Assembly (NCBI GenBank): GCA_017505525.1
Contig: JAFVPB010000012.1
Coordinates: 1-39,341 of the forward strand
Reading direction: 5' to 3'
From: Clostridia bacterium
GTDB taxonomy: Bacteria; Bacillota; Clostridia; UMGS1883
DNA: 39,341 bases
Part shown: one piece after another, positions 34,801 through 39,341 of the stretch
How the letters are laid out: every line of letters starts with the position of its first letter
Position numbering within the stretch: position 1 is the first letter of the stretch
Position numbers and translations under genes: made by a program
Notes under the pieces: model-generated
The model's input: only the letters and a program-made list of their open reading frames with translations
Told to the model about the DNA's origin: nothing
Databases searched by the model: none

Positions 34801-35310
34801 TACTTTCGAGCTATTAATAAAAATTTCAAATTTAGATGTCTGCAAATTTACAACTAGAGTTAACTTGTACCATTTATTAGAGACATAATCACTAAGTTTT
34901 ATATCATTAAAATAAAATGCACCGTTTTGAGCAAGAATAGTTAGCTTGTTCTCCCCATCAAAGAGTTGCAAAACAGTATTCCCTGAGGAACCACTCTGTG
35001 TTTGCATAAAACTCACAGAAACACATACTGTTTTTTCTTCAATACGTTCAATCCTCTTTTCTACAGTTGAAAGAGAAAGTCCATTCACATTTTCAATATG
35101 CAACACCTTTGATGCACCAATAGTATCTACATAAATTTTTCCAAGTGAGTCATAAACTTCCATATCTGGCTTATCGCCAACGTTATATCTTTCAAAATTT
35201 TCAGAGTACAATGTCGCTCTAATAATATCCTCTTCTGCAAATGGTACAATTGTAAAAGAGGTAAGAAGAAATGTCAAACTCAACAGTAAACTTAATACCC
35301 TTTTTTTCAT
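31885..35310 (-). CDS. Large exported protein with helical-barrel core, candidate polysaccharide lyase
   Basis: 1,141 residues from ATG 35310 (AAGGTGG just upstream; the further GTG overlaps it). Signal peptide 1-26. About 30-205: ConA-like jelly roll (YSENFERYNVGDKPDMEVYD, ending FYIDNILVDT). About 210-405: two Ig-like domains. About 410-1050: a long helical region with repeated aromatic/acidic helices (HNIGTMSSFLRSMI, GGHMEVD, ECQFLVGYSEMFTLFAEYFKA, NWMHFLEPYMFTREN, FATTAYSTALVEGMMCLYQ), the look of an (alpha/alpha) barrel. About 1060-1141: BIG2 domain. Several lyase families and glycosidases share this fold, but I cannot assign one. The GH105 gene, which needs lyase products, makes a lyase the favoured guess. 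There is no SLH; it may depend on its neighbours for retention. Confidence 0.7.
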   Translation of the reverse strand: MKKRVLSLLLSLTFLLTSFTIVPFAEEDIIRATLYSENFERYNVGDKPDMEVYDSLGKIYVDTIGASKVLHIENVNGLSLSTVEKRIERIEEKTVCVSVSFMQTQSGSSGNTVLQLFDGENKLTILAQNGAFYFNDIKLSDYVSNKWYKLTLVVNLQTSKFEIFINSSKVLENENTELTAISGIGFVAKESPGFYIDNILVDTEQVFSEISIDGVSSAVIPRNGDNTYTFSACIKDSSELAIPISDVSWTWEPRNYPNVEITEKDNKLIVNVSSQAQSGTLIVTASVLGGKYTKSKEITVESVSAEELEIIGEPRIAGSSKADYVYNYDVVMKDQNGDILNDFGEFVWSIWGLNGYEIPDSITVNSSNGDITVTSETPYREFIKLKATSVENNAVWAEKKILVTDLQSYVLDNYRYNAAKSHVDNALKYAKDPFDDSPLISDFIYVPALEPGSLPLKNGEKLISHNIGTMSSFLRSMINLSNFENDDSYRQRVYDIYKYNMDIATEPTYLYEGGHMEVDLSIKRPNDYRMTDNLYIQETKGGTIYRSPMFEVDYDRAALLAKCCFVGHAGFYDTAARWNHLQISRHWGVKTQALTPTSVEQWWNDTSLYDKNRKGAVIGVSECQFLVGYSEMFTLFAEYFKAARTPEEKEQILKWGELLYSSLDQTGYDPLTGKYTGMFNETNGSQHSWTKIYNVWEVYGRHWYDEGKVVSAGDRLFSNVILGDRDLRPVSEGGEGFGPSSDGKSWVNTHYDSDPYKGVNEENWMHFLEPYMFTRENSCITSMGGLFDFIDVLDDNSELKTSIIEKYTNSIYNYLNLRYDSQNSQFKAMMSWGLDVTGWEYPHAGYYRNMGSSIFNSKMPEVELLVPLARLSREAITLAENTEEDIAATNTYPENKRKAQLEEQAEYIWSVLRSICKKSYQIGDIGDPFNNIPPELDFATTAYSTALVEGMMCLYQIYEHEDFLKMAQVIANNIASSRFSEAAGIFMSNDTLLAATGAIEVQTFLKLEALLLDDFDNLIEANSYGSQIQYWDPTYVVENGTEGDKLPFAYLTVLTEPEVQQTALIIEEPFTMNVGESRKIEVTVLPYDAGTGVLWDVSNPEIADISTDGVIKAKRTGTVEIRCVSSSVKSLSSDTITITVE

Positions 35311-35332
35311 AGAAAAAACCACCTTAAAATTC

Positions 35333-38300
35333 TTACGTTAAACGTTTTGAAAAAACATTACTAACAATTCGATTGTTTTTGCTTACATATGCCTTTATTT
35401 CACAATCAAAATATTGAGAAATATCTATTTCTTCAAAAGAAACCACTGTCCCATTCAGTTGTGAGCTACGCATTTGCACCAGTTTCCCTTTGTTATAAAC
35501 AAGGAAAATAAATTCAGCATCTTCAAAGCCACTCAATTTTGACAATGTCACTCCGCTTATGATGTTCCCATCGCAGACAATATCAGAAACATGAAATTCA
35601 TTGTCATTTAACTTCCGAACGGTTACATTAAAGTCTTTCGTAGCGGTTGAAGCACCACGTTTTATAATAGCTTTAAGATGTGCATTACCGCTTCCAACAA
35701 TCTTGCCTGTATCAAGGATTACTTCTGGATTATATGATATCCATCGAATAGAAGTTCTATTTGTGCCACAAACAGGAAGAACAAAATCTTCTTGGATTTC
35801 ATTGGGGATAGAAAGATTAGAAAGTGCATCTTCTACAGCAACGCTATCATCCTCGCCTAAAACTCTAAAACACAAATCGTCTACATATATCTCTCCGACA
35901 GCCGATGTTCTAAAAGTATCAAGCAACAAATAATTAAACGATGGCTTTTTTTGTACAATATAATATGAATTTGGCAACACATCTGTTTTTCCATCAACCA
36001 TATAGTAAACAAGATAATTCTTTGGACATATAATAAACGTGAAATCATGCCATTCTTCCGTAGATAATGTTTCATTAAACCTATCTGAAATTCCACCGCC
36101 TAATCCATTTGGTCTCACATTGAAGCTGAGACCACCTATCTGGAAATCCAATCTTGATTGCGTAGTCATAAATTTTAATCTAAAACTGAATGCGAACGCC
36201 TCTGCTTTATTTAAGGCATTACTCTCTTCCTGAGAAAAATTTCTGTACGTACGTTGTGTATTTTCTGTAAGCTTATAACGATTTATTCTCAATGCTTTGT
36301 TGGCCTTTTCAAATGGAGCAAATGTATCCGCTGGATCTATCGCAAAATCTATAATCTGACCTGACAGATGTTCAGGCTGCTCTTCGAGATCCCAATTCCA
36401 TATAACTGGCGTTTGTCCAATATCTTCCCTAGATAATGTTTCAAAATCCTCATACATTACAGTTTCTCCTATGGCACGAACAATGAAAACATATTCCCTT
36501 TGCGTAGTAATGGACGGGTCTCGTTTTGATGTATATGTTGCAGTAAGTGTTACGCCTTTATCAAACATTGGTTGGGTTACTTTACCTTCATTAGATATAA
36601 TATCTTGATATTCTGACTCCCATTCTACATCCATTCCCCCATAGAAAGCAGAATTGCCTTCGATATACTCCAAAAACAGAGAGATATCTTTGGTAACATA
36701 ATATGGTTTCTCTTCAGTGAATGAATATATGCTAATGTCATCTACATGTTCTTCGAATTTTTCCTGAGTAGGCAATTCAGTTCCACTAAGACCAGGAACT
36801 TTTATATCAAAACAAATCGACTCGGAAACCCCACCTCTTGAAATTGTAGCAACAAGCTTTGCAATCTTATCTTCTCCAACTTTTCTATATACAATGCCTT
36901 CATTGCTAAGAATTGTCGGTGTTTCAGAACGCCAAACAATATTTGCTCCATATTGTCCTTGAGTCGGAAGTATAATATTCCATTCAGCTGTGTCTTCCAA
37001 AACAAGAGAGTTAATGGTCCTTTGGATTGAATCCTCATCAGAAATATTCGTATCTTTCACATATAAATCATCAACATACCATGAGCCAACTGAACCATCT
37101 ATGTTATCATTAGAAATTAAAATTGATGAAATTACAAGTTCATTTGTATAAAGAAGATCTGTAGTGTTAATTATTTCCCCATCAAGATATATGTTGTAAA
37201 ATTTGAAGTAGTCATTATATTTAATATTCAATTTGTGCCATTTTTTGTGTTCTATTGCAACGCTGTATTTCTCACCATCTACTGAAAGCTCCGAACATTT
37301 TATAACAACTGGCATATCTATCCCATTTATATTTATATTAATTTTATCCGAGCTGTTCTCTAAATAAAAAGATATACCAACATCCACAATCTGTCCTGAA
37401 ATATCTGTTTGAACTATCGCATCAGAATCAATGCTACTATTATTTGCTCTTGAAACAAGCATTACACCATCAAGCATATCGCTTGGGTTTTGCCATGCAC
37501 CATAAGACGCTCCGCTTCCGCTAGCTTCATTTACTTCAATTCCACTTATATTTGAAGCAGGTTTACCAAATTCTACTCCATCGAACTTGTTAAAATATTC
37601 GTATGAACCTTCTCCTGCAACAAATATGGTATATTGCTTTTCGTAAGAAATATTCGAATCTTCCTTAAAAGAAAACAATGCCGTAAGAGTTACCTTTACA
37701 TCATTTTCCGTTCTGTTAACTATTCCAGTGTCATTAACAATACTTATAGCATTATTATCGCTACTCCACGATATGTTACAACCACCAAGACGACCGGCAT
37801 CACCCTGATTATATTCTGTTGGCAAAAGGATATTGTCTGTAATATTGAATTCCGACTGACCTTGAAGCATCTTACCTATTGAAAATTTATCTGTGATTTT
37901 TTCAAGAGTGGTTAAACTCCTGTCGATTTCAACTTCATTCGTTGAAGAACAAACTGTTACTGTGAAATCACGTTCATCCATACATTCTCCGTTTACAATC
38001 GTTGCATGCAATGTTACAGTTCTATCAACCTCATCTTGTTCCACAATTCCGTTATGATTTATTACATTTGGTTCAGATGATAGCCATGTTATCGCTGAAC
38101 CAAATACTCCAGTTATTGGAAGGTCTATATCTTCTTTTACATTTTCAGGAACGTAGAGAAGCTGTGAATCCCAATTAACTACTTCACTACTCTCTGGGGT
38201 AAGGTCTCTCACACATATATCATCAAAATAATTTGCACCAAAATTGGAATCGCGCTTACTGGAAAGTGTGATAAAGTCCATTGAGTAATCTTTCTCAGGA

Positions 38301-39341
38301 AGCTGGTGATTTTCGAACAGTATGTCGTCGTTAAAATAAACACTCAATGTATTTTTATCAACGTCTAAAATAAATCTGTATGTATGCCACTCTCCGAGCT
38401 TCCATGTAGCCGACTTTTGTCCGTCAAAATTTACAGTTCCTCCTGGGGAACCATACCAACGAATTGCTTTAGAAGAAATATATAAATCCATTCCTGCAAA
38501 AAGGATTCTGGCCCATCCACTTATTGGATCTGCCATATGTTTAAAACTTAACTCCGCCTTTCCGCTTGATATGGGGTCGAAAGATTTCGTTAGTTCATGT
38601 TTATTGCTATCGGTATATCCCTCTCTGTAAACCCATAAATATTTATTAGCAACATCCAAACTGGAAGCAACAATTGCACTATCTGTTTTTTCTGTAAAAA
38701 CAGCACTCCATCCATTATATCCATTAAGTGTAGCTTTATTTGTTGTTTCGTCTATTTCTGCTGTATCAAATTCTTCTTTCATAACAAGTTCACTTGCGAT
38801 CGGTGCTATAGTAAGTTCATAACTCTTAAAATAAATTAACGCACCATCAGAATAAATCTTCGCAACAAGTGTTATATCTTTGCTTCGTACTCCTTGTGTT
38901 ACTCTTCCGTCTGATTCCACTGAATCTGGAGAACTGCTTGACCATTCTATATCATAAACAGTACCATCCTCAAGTTCTATAGTTTCATACAAATTGAGGT
39001 CGTTCTCTATGTGTAATCTATCCTGTCCGTTAGTTATTTCATCGACAGTATAGAAAACAGAATCTAAAGCCAATCCAGCTTTATTAATTTTATAATCATA
39101 TTCAAAAGCACCCAGACGAGTATACCCGGAAGATGGAAGGGTGATTTTTACATAACTGCAATTTATTTCTGCAGTTGTTTCTACTTCAAATAGCAAATGG
39201 TTGGTTGGGAATCCACTTACATATCCAAGTTTTTTTACAGAAACAGAGACCGGTGTGTAAGGACCATTTTCCTCTGCTGCTACAGATATCGCCTCTTTAA
39301 TTTCAGCAGATTTGTCTCCTGTAGATTTTATATAACACTTA
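35333..39341 (-). CDS. Giant modular exported protein (ConA-like and Ig modules), 5' end outside window
   Basis: The frame is open to the right edge (1,335 residues seen), so the N-terminus and any signal or catalytic domain are missing. Three ConA-like jelly-roll modules (VMKEEFDTAEIDE, YEYFNKFDGVEFG, VMYEDFETLSREDIG; each ends near a YFDDICVRD / WYVDDLYVKD / YVDDLCFRV strand) alternate with about six atrophied Ig modules (cores ITWLSSEPNVINHNGIV, IVWRSETPTILSNEGIV, IRWISYNPEVILDTGKI). The first 48 residues before these look like the end of another beta-domain. A short C-terminal module ends KAYVSKNNRIVSNVFSKRLT. ConA-like folds usually bind glycans. It starts the tight gene run of exported proteins (22 bases to the next gene). 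Confidence 0.8.
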   Translation of the reverse strand, partial: KCYIKSTGDKSAEIKEAISVAAEENGPYTPVSVSVKKLGYVSGFPTNHLLFEVETTAEINCSYVKITLPSSGYTRLGAFEYDYKINKAGLALDSVFYTVDEITNGQDRLHIENDLNLYETIELEDGTVYDIEWSSSSPDSVESDGRVTQGVRSKDITLVAKIYSDGALIYFKSYELTIAPIASELVMKEEFDTAEIDETTNKATLNGYNGWSAVFTEKTDSAIVASSLDVANKYLWVYREGYTDSNKHELTKSFDPISSGKAELSFKHMADPISGWARILFAGMDLYISSKAIRWYGSPGGTVNFDGQKSATWKLGEWHTYRFILDVDKNTLSVYFNDDILFENHQLPEKDYSMDFITLSSKRDSNFGANYFDDICVRDLTPESSEVVNWDSQLLYVPENVKEDIDLPITGVFGSAITWLSSEPNVINHNGIVEQDEVDRTVTLHATIVNGECMDERDFTVTVCSSTNEVEIDRSLTTLEKITDKFSIGKMLQGQSEFNITDNILLPTEYNQGDAGRLGGCNISWSSDNNAISIVNDTGIVNRTENDVKVTLTALFSFKEDSNISYEKQYTIFVAGEGSYEYFNKFDGVEFGKPASNISGIEVNEASGSGASYGAWQNPSDMLDGVMLVSRANNSSIDSDAIVQTDISGQIVDVGISFYLENSSDKINININGIDMPVVIKCSELSVDGEKYSVAIEHKKWHKLNIKYNDYFKFYNIYLDGEIINTTDLLYTNELVISSILISNDNIDGSVGSWYVDDLYVKDTNISDEDSIQRTINSLVLEDTAEWNIILPTQGQYGANIVWRSETPTILSNEGIVYRKVGEDKIAKLVATISRGGVSESICFDIKVPGLSGTELPTQEKFEEHVDDISIYSFTEEKPYYVTKDISLFLEYIEGNSAFYGGMDVEWESEYQDIISNEGKVTQPMFDKGVTLTATYTSKRDPSITTQREYVFIVRAIGETVMYEDFETLSREDIGQTPVIWNWDLEEQPEHLSGQIIDFAIDPADTFAPFEKANKALRINRYKLTENTQRTYRNFSQEESNALNKAEAFAFSFRLKFMTTQSRLDFQIGGLSFNVRPNGLGGGISDRFNETLSTEEWHDFTFIICPKNYLVYYMVDGKTDVLPNSYYIVQKKPSFNYLLLDTFRTSAVGEIYVDDLCFRVLGEDDSVAVEDALSNLSIPNEIQEDFVLPVCGTNRTSIRWISYNPEVILDTGKIVGSGNAHLKAIIKRGASTATKDFNVTVRKLNDNEFHVSDIVCDGNIISGVTLSKLSGFEDAEFIFLVYNKGKLVQMRSSQLNGTVVSFEEIDISQYFDCEIKAYVSKNNRIVSNVFSKRLT

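Overview
The window is low-GC, AT-rich DNA that reads almost entirely on the minus strand. Intrinsic terminators, AGGAGG-type ribosome binding sites, large serine recombinases, S-layer homology (SLH) anchors and an LplB/YtcP-type sugar importer all point to a Gram-positive anaerobe of the Clostridia (probably a gut-type Oscillospiraceae/Lachnospirales relative). I infer the organism; no rRNA or other phylogenetic marker is present.

Left (1-5.0 kb): the 5' 3.9 kb of a giant secreted repeat protein (beta-helix-like repeats, InlB B-repeats, BIG2 domain), clearly richer in G+C than the rest. Upstream of it is a truncated LytTR-type receiver gene with its own good promoter, then about 750 bases with several hairpins and no convincing gene.

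Middle (5.0-13.9 kb): what looks like a mobile element or its recombination module. In transcription order (right to left) it holds a structured leader with a 7-codon peptide and a terminator; two small ORFs of 35 and 59 codons; a sigma-70 region-4-like regulator whose ribosome binding site lies inside a hairpin; a dense block of small overlapping frames; a 47-residue protein; then three serine recombinase genes. The first and third recombinases are full length, and the middle one lacks the catalytic domain. They are followed by a protein made of two degenerate, catalytically dead copies of the resolvase domain, a helical protein of unknown function, and a zinc-binding HNH-like protein. This set of one naturally catalytic-domain-less and one 'dead duplicated' recombinase relative beside two active ones is the best candidate for an undescribed system here.

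Right (13.9-39.3 kb): a carbohydrate-use region. The four rightmost genes encode very large exported proteins: a modular ConA-like/Ig protein open at the window edge, a helical-core protein that may be a polysaccharide lyase, and two SLH-anchored proteins. Then come a small exported protein, a GH105 unsaturated uronyl hydrolase, a BadF-type amino-sugar kinase, MurQ etherase, a GNAT acetyltransferase, a SemiSWEET-like PQ-loop protein, two ABC sugar permeases, an SGNH esterase, a TIM-barrel sugar isomerase/epimerase, ManA, PfkA, a serine beta-lactamase-like hydrolase, and the C-terminal half of galactokinase. The likely logic is that surface-bound proteins bind and cut a uronate-containing polysaccharide, the importer takes up oligosaccharides, GH105 and the esterase trim them, and kinase, etherase, isomerase and PfkA feed the sugars into glycolysis. 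No solute-binding protein or transporter ATPase is in the window.
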